Source: Candidatus Amunia macphersoniae
GTDB lineage: Bacteria > Chloroflexota > Dormibacteria > Aeolococcales > Aeolococcaceae
Direction of reading: 5' to 3'
Assembly: GCA_016464795.1 (NCBI GenBank)
Contig: JAEKNN010000053.1
Coordinates: 1 to 64,000 of the forward strand
DNA: 64,000 nt
Shown here: positions 8,014 to 14,754 of the stretch, piece by piece
Layout of the letters: each line of letters begins with the position of its first letter
Position numbering within the stretch: position 1 is the stretch's first letter
The notes under the pieces: model-generated
The model's input: only the letters and a program-made list of their open reading frames with translations
The model's database searches: none
What the model was told of the DNA's origin: nothing
Translations under genes and position numbers: made by a program

Positions 8014-8964
8014 ATGAGCTATCAACCCCCCGGTGACTCTGAGTCCCGCGCGGCCTGGCCAGACCCTCCACCGCCACCCAGCGCGGTGCCGCGGAGGCGG
8101 AGGAATCCTGCGCTGGTGGTCGCGGCTGCTGTCGCCGGGGTGCTGTTCGCCGGGGCCGCGGTCGGTGTCCCCCTGGGGCTGCTGACCCGGGGAAGCCACG
8201 CCGGCCCGGCGGCGAGTGCGACGTCGCCGATCCCGAGGCCGAGCCCGACGAGCGCCACCCTGGCCCAGGCCAGGGCTCTGTACCAACAGGCCCTTGCGGC
8301 CACACGCGGCTCCGCCGGCTTCCACTACGTGGCCCTCTCCACTGGCGGCACCGACAACCAGAAGATCGTGGGAGACGCCGGTCAGAGTGGTGGCAGCCAG
8401 GTCATCACCCTCAACTCGACGTATGTCAGCGAGCAGTTCACGCTGCTTCTGGTGGGAGGCACTGTCTTTTTCCAGGGCAACGCTGCCGCTGTCGAGGACC
8501 AGCTGGGTGTGCCGGCAGCCCGCGCCCCCGCTGTGCAGGGCACGTGGGTCTCGATCTCGAGCGGCAACGGGCCATACAGCGTTGTCGCGCCGGGGATCAC
8601 CGTCGCCGATCAGGCCACCCAGCTCCCGCTCGCCCCCACCTCCACAAACCCGCTCCCCACCGCAACGGGCGCCAGCGCGAGCCGGATCCTCGGCACGGTG
8701 CCACGTCAGCAGGGCGCTCCGGGCGGGACCGCTCACCTGGACATCGACACCGGCTCACACCTGCCGATCTCGTATGTCTCGACGATGACCCTCGGCGGGG
8801 TGACCAGGACCAGCACCATCACCTTCAGCGCGTGGGGGACGGCCGCGGCACCGCCAGCTCCTCCGGGAGCCGTCGCCTGGTCGACCCTCGGAGCGTCGCG
8901 ACCACCCGGCGGCTACGGCGGCGGCGGGGGCGGCCAGAGCCCCTCAGCGACCCCACAGGTGTGA
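8014..8964 (+). CDS. Membrane-anchored extracytoplasmic protein, unknown function
   Basis: 316 residues. A Pro-rich cytoplasmic N terminus and an RRRR stretch precede one hydrophobic helix (about 31-53). A Ser/Pro/Thr linker follows, then an exported domain of about 200 residues with alternating beta-strand-like segments and no Cys. The tail is Gly-rich (GGYGGGGGG). This topology (short inner tail, one helix, exported domain) recurs in the protein at 11368. I recognise no enzymatic motif. A lipid-carrier or surface role is possible but unproven. Confidence 0.65.
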   Translation: MSYQPPGDSESRAAWPDPPPPPSAVPRRRRNPALVVAAAVAGVLFAGAAVGVPLGLLTRGSHAGPAASATSPIPRPSPTSATLAQARALYQQALAATRGSAGFHYVALSTGGTDNQKIVGDAGQSGGSQVITLNSTYVSEQFTLLLVGGTVFFQGNAAAVEDQLGVPAARAPAVQGTWVSISSGNGPYSVVAPGITVADQATQLPLAPTSTNPLPTATGASASRILGTVPRQQGAPGGTAHLDIDTGSHLPISYVSTMTLGGVTRTSTITFSAWGTAAAPPAPPGAVAWSTLGASRPPGGYGGGGGGQSPSATPQV

Positions 8965-8978
8965 GGCCGAGCTGGCCC

Positions 8979-10307
8979 TTACGCGTACCAGTCGCGTCGT
9001 GTCAGCGGGAGGTTCGACAAGCCCTGTGGGTCGGGGCGAACGGCCAGGGTCTGGTGGATGGCCAGCGTCCCCAGCCGGAAGGACACCGCGGCCCCGATGA
9101 GGTACAGACGCCACACCAGAGCACGCGCCTCTCCGGCGATCCGCACCGCCTCCTCCCAGTTGGCGTCGAGGCGGCGCGCCCACAGCCGCAACGTCATCTC
9201 GTAGTGCTCGCGCAGTGACTCCACGTCGCGCACCTCGAGGCCGGCACGCTCGTAGGCGCGAATCATCAGGCCGACATCCTCGATCTCGCCGTCGGGAAAG
9301 ACGAAAGCGTCGTTGAACGACGCGCGATTCCACATCCTGCTCGGCTGTTGGGTGATGCCGTGGATGAGGGCACGGCCGCCGGGCCGCAGCGAGCGGTGCA
9401 CCGCCTGCGAGTACACACCCAAGTTCTTGCGGCCGACGTGCTCGACCATGCCGATGGAGGCGACGGCGTCGTAGGTGCCGTTGTCGTCACGATAGTCTGC
9501 CAGGCGCACCTCGACGCGGTCCTCGAGGCCACGCTCGCGGATCAGGCTGTGCGCGCAGTCCACCTGCGCACGGCTGAGGGTGATGCCGACTGCACGCACG
9601 CCATGGTGCTGGGCGGCATGGATCACCAGGCTTCCGTAGCCACAGCCGACGTCCAGCAGGGTCTCGCCGGGCTGCAGTCGAAGCTTTCGACAGACGAGCT
9701 CCAGCTTGCTCTCCTGCGCGGCATCCAGCCCGGCTTCAGCCGACTCGAAGTACCCGCATGAATATGTGAGGGAGCGATCGAGGAACAGGGCGTAGAACTC
9801 CGGCGGCAGATCGTAGTGATGGCTGATCGCCTCGGCGTCACGCTGGCGGCTGTGGCGAATGCCACGCAGGCGAGCCTCCGCCTCGAGGATGGGCGCCCCG
9901 TGTGGGCGACCACCGAGCCCGAGCAGGGCGGTCGCGATCGCCGGCCAGGCGCGAAAGAGGTGCGCGATGGGAGCTGCGGCCAGCGGCTCCAGGAACGGCT
10001 CGAGTGGTGCAACGTCGATCAGCCCCTCGACGTAGGCCCGTCCGAATGCCTTTTCCGGGACTCCGCTGAGAAGCCGGTCGACAGCGGCGTGGGAGCGCAG
10101 AGCGATGGTGAACGTCGGACGGTCCGATCCGGCGGTGCGCCCGTCCCAGAGCACCAGCCTCCAGTCCACCCGGTTCAGCGCCCGTGACATGGCGCGGTGC
10201 AGGCTGACTGCGGAGGACGACGACAGGTGTGGCCGCCGTGGCACGAGTCGCAGCCGTCGACGGCGCTTCCGCTCCGCCGCCGCGACATTTGTGTGGGTCA
10301 GATCCAT
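8979..10307 (-). CDS. cfa: Cyclopropane-fatty-acyl-phospholipid synthase
   Basis: 442 residues. The N-terminal lipid-binding region (about 40-150) is followed by HHYDLPPEFYALFLD and SLTYSCGYF, typical of the Cfa/CMAS family. The SAM-binding motif is LLDVGCGYGSL (about 219-229). Further family signatures are GITLSRAQ, SIGMVEHVG and a C-terminal FRLGTLAIHQ. The enzyme adds a methylene bridge from S-adenosylmethionine across unsaturated acyl chains of membrane phospholipids. Length is normal apart from a basic N-terminal extension (RKRRRRLRLVPRR). A TAGGAT box lies 6 nt upstream of ATG 10307. Confidence 0.9.
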   Translation of the reverse strand: MDLTHTNVAAAERKRRRRLRLVPRRPHLSSSSAVSLHRAMSRALNRVDWRLVLWDGRTAGSDRPTFTIALRSHAAVDRLLSGVPEKAFGRAYVEGLIDVAPLEPFLEPLAAAPIAHLFRAWPAIATALLGLGGRPHGAPILEAEARLRGIRHSRQRDAEAISHHYDLPPEFYALFLDRSLTYSCGYFESAEAGLDAAQESKLELVCRKLRLQPGETLLDVGCGYGSLVIHAAQHHGVRAVGITLSRAQVDCAHSLIRERGLEDRVEVRLADYRDDNGTYDAVASIGMVEHVGRKNLGVYSQAVHRSLRPGGRALIHGITQQPSRMWNRASFNDAFVFPDGEIEDVGLMIRAYERAGLEVRDVESLREHYEMTLRLWARRLDANWEEAVRIAGEARALVWRLYLIGAAVSFRLGTLAIHQTLAVRPDPQGLSNLPLTRRDWYA

Positions 10308-10313
10308 CCTCCA

Positions 10314-10319
10314 ATCCTA
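10314..10319 (-). promoter_or_regulatory. TAGGAT -10 box upstream of cfa
   Basis: TAGGAT on the minus strand ends 6 nt before the cfa ATG. A GGAGG lies between it and the start, but the distance is so short that the transcript would be nearly leaderless. Confidence 0.4.
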
Positions 10320-10492
10320 TCGAGTGCATCAGATTGAGCGGATCAGGGCTGCCTCCGCCTGCGTGCCCGCGGCAGCGCCTGCCGCGAACGGCGCGGCGAC
10401 CGCGTCGAGCAGTTGCACGGCATGATCGAGGTCGACGCTTCCTTATGCCGTGCGTTCAGGTGGGGTTCAGGTCGAGTGGGAATCCTGCTGCG

Positions 10493-11293
10493 ATGCACGC
10501 TCTCCTGAAGATCCCCATGGCGGGAGTGGCCGTGGCGCTTTTGACGACCATGACGCCCGCAGGTGATGGAGCAGCCGCGGTGGGGTCGTCCGGTGTCCCG
10601 CCGGCCCATGTGGTGAGCCCGGCCTCCCAGCCACAGAACCTGGCGTCTGCCGGGGGCCCAGCACGCAGTCCGGCGCCCCCGCCGGCCACGCTGGACGTCC
10701 CCACCACCGGGAACGACATTGGTCAGGTGACCCGAACCTGTGCCATGGCGATCGGTCGCCGCACCGCCACCAGCTCGTCTCAGTGCAAGGCGTGGAGGCT
10801 GACCGGCCCCGTCAACGTGGTGATCGTTCTCCAGGGTCGCACGGGAACGCAGCCGCCGCCCGTGCTCGGCATGGTGCCCCGCTGGCAAGCCGCTCGTGGC
10901 AACTGGCTGGTGGCATCCGGGTACGTTGAGAGTGACGACGGCAGATGCGCTGCTGGATGGCACGACAGCGGAGCACAGATCGAGCTCCGGCTGACGCACA
11001 CCAATCGACATCACATCAAGCTGATCACCTATCCATGTGCGTCCTCAAGGGGAGAGCGAGTCCTGTTCGGTGACGCGCACACCGACTCCTTCGATCTGCG
11101 TCATTGCGGGGGCGACCACATGATTGATCTCGATGGCGCACGTGACGCCATGGTGAGCAGCCTGAGAGGCGTCTCAGGGTTCGTGAGCGTCGAGTACCGA
11201 CCGGACCAGCCGGCCGGGAGTCGATATGCCGGCGGCTGCGGCGGGCAGGTGGTGACGGATGGCCGGGTGGCGTACGTGACGATTCGCCGGTAG
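10493..11293 (+). CDS. Secreted protein of unknown function
   Basis: 266 residues from ATG 10493, chosen because it opens a clear signal peptide (Lys at 6, hydrophobic MAGVAVALLTTM, then small residues). A Pro/Ala-rich linker follows, then a domain of about 180 residues with at least six Cys, which suggests disulfides outside the cytoplasm. Sequence such as GQVTRTCAMAIGRRT and RYAGGCGGQVV does not match a family I know. It stands alone, facing away from cfa. No function is proposed. Confidence 0.6.
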   Translation: MHALLKIPMAGVAVALLTTMTPAGDGAAAVGSSGVPPAHVVSPASQPQNLASAGGPARSPAPPPATLDVPTTGNDIGQVTRTCAMAIGRRTATSSSQCKAWRLTGPVNVVIVLQGRTGTQPPPVLGMVPRWQAARGNWLVASGYVESDDGRCAAGWHDSGAQIELRLTHTNRHHIKLITYPCASSRGERVLFGDAHTDSFDLRHCGGDHMIDLDGARDAMVSSLRGVSGFVSVEYRPDQPAGSRYAGGCGGQVVTDGRVAYVTIRR

Positions 11294-11367
11294 CCCCGGG
11301 CACCGGACACCTGACGCCCACCGGGCCCCGCGTCAGCCGCGCACCCTGAGGTAGACGACGGGCGTCC

Positions 11368-12159
11368 TCACGGAGAGTGCTTGAGGATGGTGAGGGAGGC
11401 GGCGAGGGCGGCGAACAGTGTCGGCGGGTTCTCGAGCCCGGTGACGGCCAGCTCGAACAGGGTGTGGCCGGCCAGGATCACCCTCGCCTCGAGGAAGCCG
11501 GGCGACGTGGAACCCGCAGGCGGGGGGACGGAGATGATGGCGTCGGCCGAGGTGAAGCCCTGGAAGGTACCGAACGACTTCGTCAGGATGGTTCCCTTGA
11601 TGGCCGTGGCGATGCCCTGGATGGAGCCCTGCAGGACCGCGTTCGGTGTGTCGGTGGCAACCTCGGGCGGGTAGTTGGCATAGGCCACGATCTCGGCGAC
11701 GGTCAGGTCGACCTGGTCGCCCCACTGCACGTAGGGGATGTCTCGTCCTTGGACAGTGATGCTTCGCGCGTCCTTTGTCGGGGTTGTTGTGTAGGACGCC
11801 GTGAAGTACCCGTCAGGGTCGGAGAAGGGTGTCGTGCCCAACCCGCTGCCGGGCGTGTCCGACGGCAGCGGGCTCTGGGACGGTGACGACGTCGGTGCCG
11901 AGCTGGGCGTGTGCACGGCGGCCGGCGACGGACGCGGAGCGGGGTTATGGCGCCCGGCGAGCAGCACACCGGTCGTCCCCGCGACCAGAAGCACGACCAC
12001 CACCGCGGCGATCACGAAGAGTCGCGGGCCCGGCCCTCCCCGCGGTGGGGGCGAGACGCCACCAGGCGGCTGGTCCCACGTCGGTGGAGGCGGCAGCCCG
12101 GTCGTCGGAGGGCCCGGCGGCGGGAGGGGGGGCGGCGGAAGAGCTGGACTGCCGGACAT
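11368..12159 (-). CDS. Membrane-anchored exported protein, unknown function
   Basis: 263 residues. A Pro-rich N terminus (repeats of PPPLPPPGPP type) is followed by one helix (about 48-70) and a Ser/Pro linker. The exported domain of about 150 residues begins near FSDPDGYFTASY and contains the run SITVQGRDIPYVQWGDQVD. The topology matches the protein at 8014, but the exported domains look unrelated. A TACCAT box six bases upstream supports ATG 12159. No catalytic motif is recognised. Confidence 0.65.
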   Translation of the reverse strand: MSGSPALPPPPLPPPGPPTTGLPPPPTWDQPPGGVSPPPRGGPGPRLFVIAAVVVVLLVAGTTGVLLAGRHNPAPRPSPAAVHTPSSAPTSSPSQSPLPSDTPGSGLGTTPFSDPDGYFTASYTTTPTKDARSITVQGRDIPYVQWGDQVDLTVAEIVAYANYPPEVATDTPNAVLQGSIQGIATAIKGTILTKSFGTFQGFTSADAIISVPPPAGSTSPGFLEARVILAGHTLFELAVTGLENPPTLFAALAASLTILKHSP

Positions 12160-12165
12160 GCCCGG

Positions 12166-12171
12166 ATGGTA
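12166..12171 (-). promoter_or_regulatory. TACCAT -10 box
   Basis: TACCAT on the minus strand ends 6 nt before ATG 12159. This is the same geometry as the boxes at 5416 and 7243. Confidence 0.4.
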
Positions 12172-12206
12172 CGCCTCGGGTTCTCACCTCCCATGGCGCT
12201 CGCCGA

Positions 12207-12668
12207 TCAGCTGTCGCCCGGAGTGCGCCAGTCCCAGGTGAGCATCAGGGGCTCGCCGTCGTCGTGTGCCCCGCTCGACCTGTAGGCGCTGACCGCCGCC
12301 ACGTTGTCCTCGTCGGTGAGCACCCACATCCCGTAGCAGCGCCGCTGCCTGGCGACACTGGTCAGCTCGTTGAGCAGAGCCTTGGCCACCCCCCGCTGCC
12401 GTTGGTCGGGAGCCACACCCAGCTCGTACACGAACATCTCCGTCCCCTTGTCGGGATGGATCATCTCCACGCCGGTGACGAAGCCGACCGCTCGCCCGCC
12501 CCGATACGCGATCAGCAGGTGATGGGTGGGCTGGATCAGGAACGACGCCACCCACGACGGCTGGGGCGGGTGGTCGAACAGCGGTGCAGCCTCCATGGCG
12601 AGACTGTCATCGCCACGACCGATGCGGCGGACTGTGAGGTCGTCGGGCACATCTTCATTTTCCTTCAC
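12207..12668 (-). CDS. GNAT-family N-acetyltransferase (AAC(3)-I-like)
   Basis: 153 residues from GTG 12668, which overlaps the stop of the upstream gene as GTGA and is preceded by GGAGGGG. The acetyl-CoA-binding motif is LGVAPDQRQRGVAKALL, followed by the beta-5/alpha-4 region MWVLTDEDNVAAVSAYRSSGA. The spacing and the C-terminal LMLTWDW resemble aminoglycoside 3-N-acetyltransferase type I proteins, but substrate specificity cannot be read from sequence. It is translationally coupled to the PEP-mutase-like gene. Confidence 0.75.
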   Translation of the reverse strand: MKENEDVPDDLTVRRIGRGDDSLAMEAAPLFDHPPQPSWVASFLIQPTHHLLIAYRGGRAVGFVTGVEMIHPDKGTEMFVYELGVAPDQRQRGVAKALLNELTSVARQRRCYGMWVLTDEDNVAAVSAYRSSGAHDDGEPLMLTWDWRTPGDS

Positions 12669-13456
12669 AGCCCCTCCCGTGCAACTGCCGAACTCCACCA
12701 CTCCACGTCACCGGCGGCGATGTGTTCAGCGACCCGGCGGACAGCGGCCAGGGTGGCCCGGAACAACCCTGAGCCCACCGAGATCCGGGCAACTCCCAGC
12801 CGGCGCAGCACAGCGATCGGCGGAGCCTGGGACCGAGCCCAGACGTTGACGACGCCAAGCTCGTCGACCAGGACGCGGATGTGCTCCTCATCCACGGCGC
12901 CGATCGGGTAGACGCAGTCGGCACCGGCCCAGCGGTAGATGCGTCCCCGGCGGACGGCCTCGGCAAGCTGCTCAGCCGGGGCCACGGCCGGCCGCACATA
13001 GACGTCGACCCGGGCGTTGACCACCAGGTCGACACCGTGCCGGCGGCCCGCCTCCTTCACCGCTGCGATCCGATCGGCGTGCGCCTCGGCCGGCACCAGC
13101 ACGGCGTCGCCGTGATGGTCGGTGTCCTCGAGGTTGCACCCGACGGCGCCCGCCTCGATCAGCCACGCCGCCAGGTCGTCAGCCGGTAGTCCGTATCCGG
13201 CCTCGAGGTCGGCGGTGACGGGCACGCTGACAGCCCGCGCAATCGTGGCCACGGCCGCGAACGCCGTCTCGGTAGGCATCGCGTCAGCGTCCGGGAAGCC
13301 ATGGGCAGCCGCCACCGCCGCACTCGAAGTTGCCAGCGCAGGGAAGCCGGCATCGACCACCGCCCGCGCGGTGGCTGCGTCCCACACGTTGGCCAGGATC
13401 AGCGGCGCACCATGCAGGCGGCGCAGGGTGTCGGCGGCCAAGGCGAGGTCAGGCAT
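12665..13456 (-). CDS. Isocitrate lyase / PEP mutase superfamily protein
   Basis: 263 residues from ATG 13456. The family's PEP-mutase-like barrel is visible: ILANVWDAATARAVVDAGFPALATSS, then VPVTADLEAGYG carrying the metal-binding Asp/Glu pair, GCNLEDTDH, and VNARVDVY. The classical isocitrate lyase KKCGH cysteine loop is absent. This points to the 2-methylisocitrate-lyase/PEP-mutase-like branch, whose reactions make or break C-C or P-C bonds next to a carboxylate. The real substrate is unknown. A TACGAT box lies 7 nt upstream. Confidence 0.8.
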   Translation of the reverse strand: MPDLALAADTLRRLHGAPLILANVWDAATARAVVDAGFPALATSSAAVAAAHGFPDADAMPTETAFAAVATIARAVSVPVTADLEAGYGLPADDLAAWLIEAGAVGCNLEDTDHHGDAVLVPAEAHADRIAAVKEAGRRHGVDLVVNARVDVYVRPAVAPAEQLAEAVRRGRIYRWAGADCVYPIGAVDEEHIRVLVDELGVVNVWARSQAPPIAVLRRLGVARISVGSGLFRATLAAVRRVAEHIAAGDVEWWSSAVAREGL

Positions 13457-13463
13457 GGGGCAG

Positions 13464-13469
13464 ATCGTA
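13464..13469 (-). promoter_or_regulatory. TACGAT -10 box
   Basis: TACGAT on the minus strand lies 7 nt before ATG 13456. It fits the leaderless pattern and supports this start over the one eight codons upstream. Confidence 0.4.
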
Positions 13470-13563
13470 CGTCGCTCCAAAGGACGATCAAACGAGCGCG
13501 GCGAGCGTTGCGCGACGCGGCGTTCGGTATCGTGGTCTGAACGGACAAGAATGGGAGGCGGGC

Positions 13564-14025
13564 ATGGCAGTCGAGGTTGGTGATGAGGCGCCGGACTTCA
13601 CCCTGGTGGATGAGGAGAACGTGCAGGTGCGCCTGTCCGACCTGCGTGGCCGCAACGTAGTGCTGCTGTTCTACCCCTTCGACTTCAGTCCAGTGTGCAC
13701 CACCGAGCTCAAGGAGATCACGCGCACCCGCGGCCGCTACGACGCCGCCGGCGCGGAGGTGTTCGGCGTCAGCGTGGACTCGTGGTTCACTCACCGGGCG
13801 TTCAAGCGCGATGAGCAGCTCAGCGCGCGCCTGCTCGCCGACTTCCATCCCAAGGGCGCGGTGGCGTCGCGGTACGGCGCGTACGTTGACGAGGCCGGTT
13901 TCGCGACCAGGCTCACCTTCGTCATCGACAGCAAGGGCATCGTGAGGCGCAAGGTGGTCAGCTCTGTCCCCGAGGCGCGCAACGCCGAGGAATACCTGGA
14001 GGCGCTGGCCGACTGTCCGCTCTGA
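13564..14025 (+). CDS. Peroxiredoxin (AhpE/BCP type)
   Basis: 153 residues. The thioredoxin-fold peroxidase motif PFDFSPVC has Pro38, Ser42 and the peroxidatic Cys45. Most peroxiredoxins have Thr at the Ser42 position; Ser is an accepted variant. A second Cys lies only at the extreme C terminus (ADCPL), so it is probably a 1-Cys enzyme or an atypical 2-Cys enzyme. It reduces hydroperoxides in the cytoplasm using thiols. The start at 13564 is preceded by GGGAGGC, with a TATCGT box about 30 nt upstream. It is divergent from the PEP-mutase-like gene. Confidence 0.9.
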   Translation: MAVEVGDEAPDFTLVDEENVQVRLSDLRGRNVVLLFYPFDFSPVCTTELKEITRTRGRYDAAGAEVFGVSVDSWFTHRAFKRDEQLSARLLADFHPKGAVASRYGAYVDEAGFATRLTFVIDSKGIVRRKVVSSVPEARNAEEYLEALADCPL

Positions 14026-14051
14026 CGAACCAGGAATCACGAGGGTAGCCG

Positions 14052-14068
14052 AGGCCGCCGAGCGGCCT
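14052..14068 (+). terminator. Hairpin after the peroxiredoxin gene
   Basis: Perfect 7-bp stem AGGCCGC / GCGGCCT with a 3-nt loop, 27 nt past the stop. No T-run follows, so it is only a possible terminator or an mRNA-stabilising stem. Confidence 0.4.
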
Positions 14069-14105
14069 TATGGGAGAGCAATCAGGGCCTGCCGTACCGC
14101 CCTCC

Positions 14106-14111
14106 TATAGT
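14106..14111 (+). promoter_or_regulatory. TATAGT -10 box of the sigma-factor operon
   Basis: TATAGT about 80 nt before GTG 14191 is the best -10 element in this gap. The transcript would have a normal leader, unlike many neighbours. Confidence 0.35.
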
Positions 14112-14190
14112 CGCGAGGCCCGATGTCACCTCCCGTAACCGCCCAAGCCGAGCGAGCGTTGCCCAGTCACATGCGTCCGGAGTATGTCCG

Positions 14191-14754
14191 GTGACTCTGC
14201 CTCGGGCGTATGAGGATCAACTGATCGAGCGGGCCAAACGGGACGCCGACGCATTTGGGGAGCTCTACGACCACTACTTCGGGCAGATCTACCGGTTCGT
14301 GTACAGCCGGATGCGCGAGCAGGAAGCCGCTGAGGACGTCACCTCGGAGGTGTTCCTCAAGGCTCTCCGCGCCATCGGCAGGTACAAACCCAGTGGACAC
14401 CCCTTCAGTTCGTGGCTGTACCAGATAAGCGTGAACGCCATTGCCGACCACTACCGTGCTCGCCGGCCGACGTCGAACATCGACGACGCTGTCGCCGTGG
14501 CCGACCCGCAGCAGCCACTCGACGAGCGCGTCGAGCAGAAGGTTGAGGCGGCGCGGGTGTGGGCGGCCATCGACAGCCTTCCGGATCAGCAGCGCACAGC
14601 GATCACCCTCAAGCTCGGTGAGGACCTGAAGCTCGCCGACATCGGCGTCGTCATGGGCAAGAGCGAGGGGGCGATCAAGCTGCTCGTCCATCGCGGCATG
14701 ATCGGGCTCCGAACCAAGCTCGAGATCACCGCCGCCGGCCGGGAGGGTCGGTGA
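14191..14754 (+). CDS. ECF RNA polymerase sigma factor
   Basis: 187 residues, GTG start. Region 2 carries DAFGELYDHYFGQIYRFVYSRM and AEDVTSEVFLKALRAI. Region 4 carries LPDQQRTAITLKLGEDLKLADIG followed by GKSEGAIKLLVHRGM, a standard HTH. It directs RNA polymerase to a stress or envelope regulon. The stop overlaps the next gene's start (TGATG), so the two are translationally coupled and the downstream protein probably acts as its regulator (inference). Confidence 0.9.
   Translation: MTLPRAYEDQLIERAKRDADAFGELYDHYFGQIYRFVYSRMREQEAAEDVTSEVFLKALRAIGRYKPSGHPFSSWLYQISVNAIADHYRARRPTSNIDDAVAVADPQQPLDERVEQKVEAARVWAAIDSLPDQQRTAITLKLGEDLKLADIGVVMGKSEGAIKLLVHRGMIGLRTKLEITAAGREGR

Noticed and set aside
8877-8964. 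Gly/Pro-rich tail considered as a collagen-like or secretion signal.
   Set aside because: Too short and irregular for a Gly-X-Y repeat; left as low complexity.
12207-12668. Calling the GNAT an aminoglycoside resistance gene.
   Set aside because: Similarity is limited to general GNAT layout; substrate cannot be inferred and the context is metabolic.
14026-14190. Checked for a tRNA in the gap before the sigma factor.
   Set aside because: No GTTCRANNC T-loop with a matching acceptor stem; only a short hairpin.
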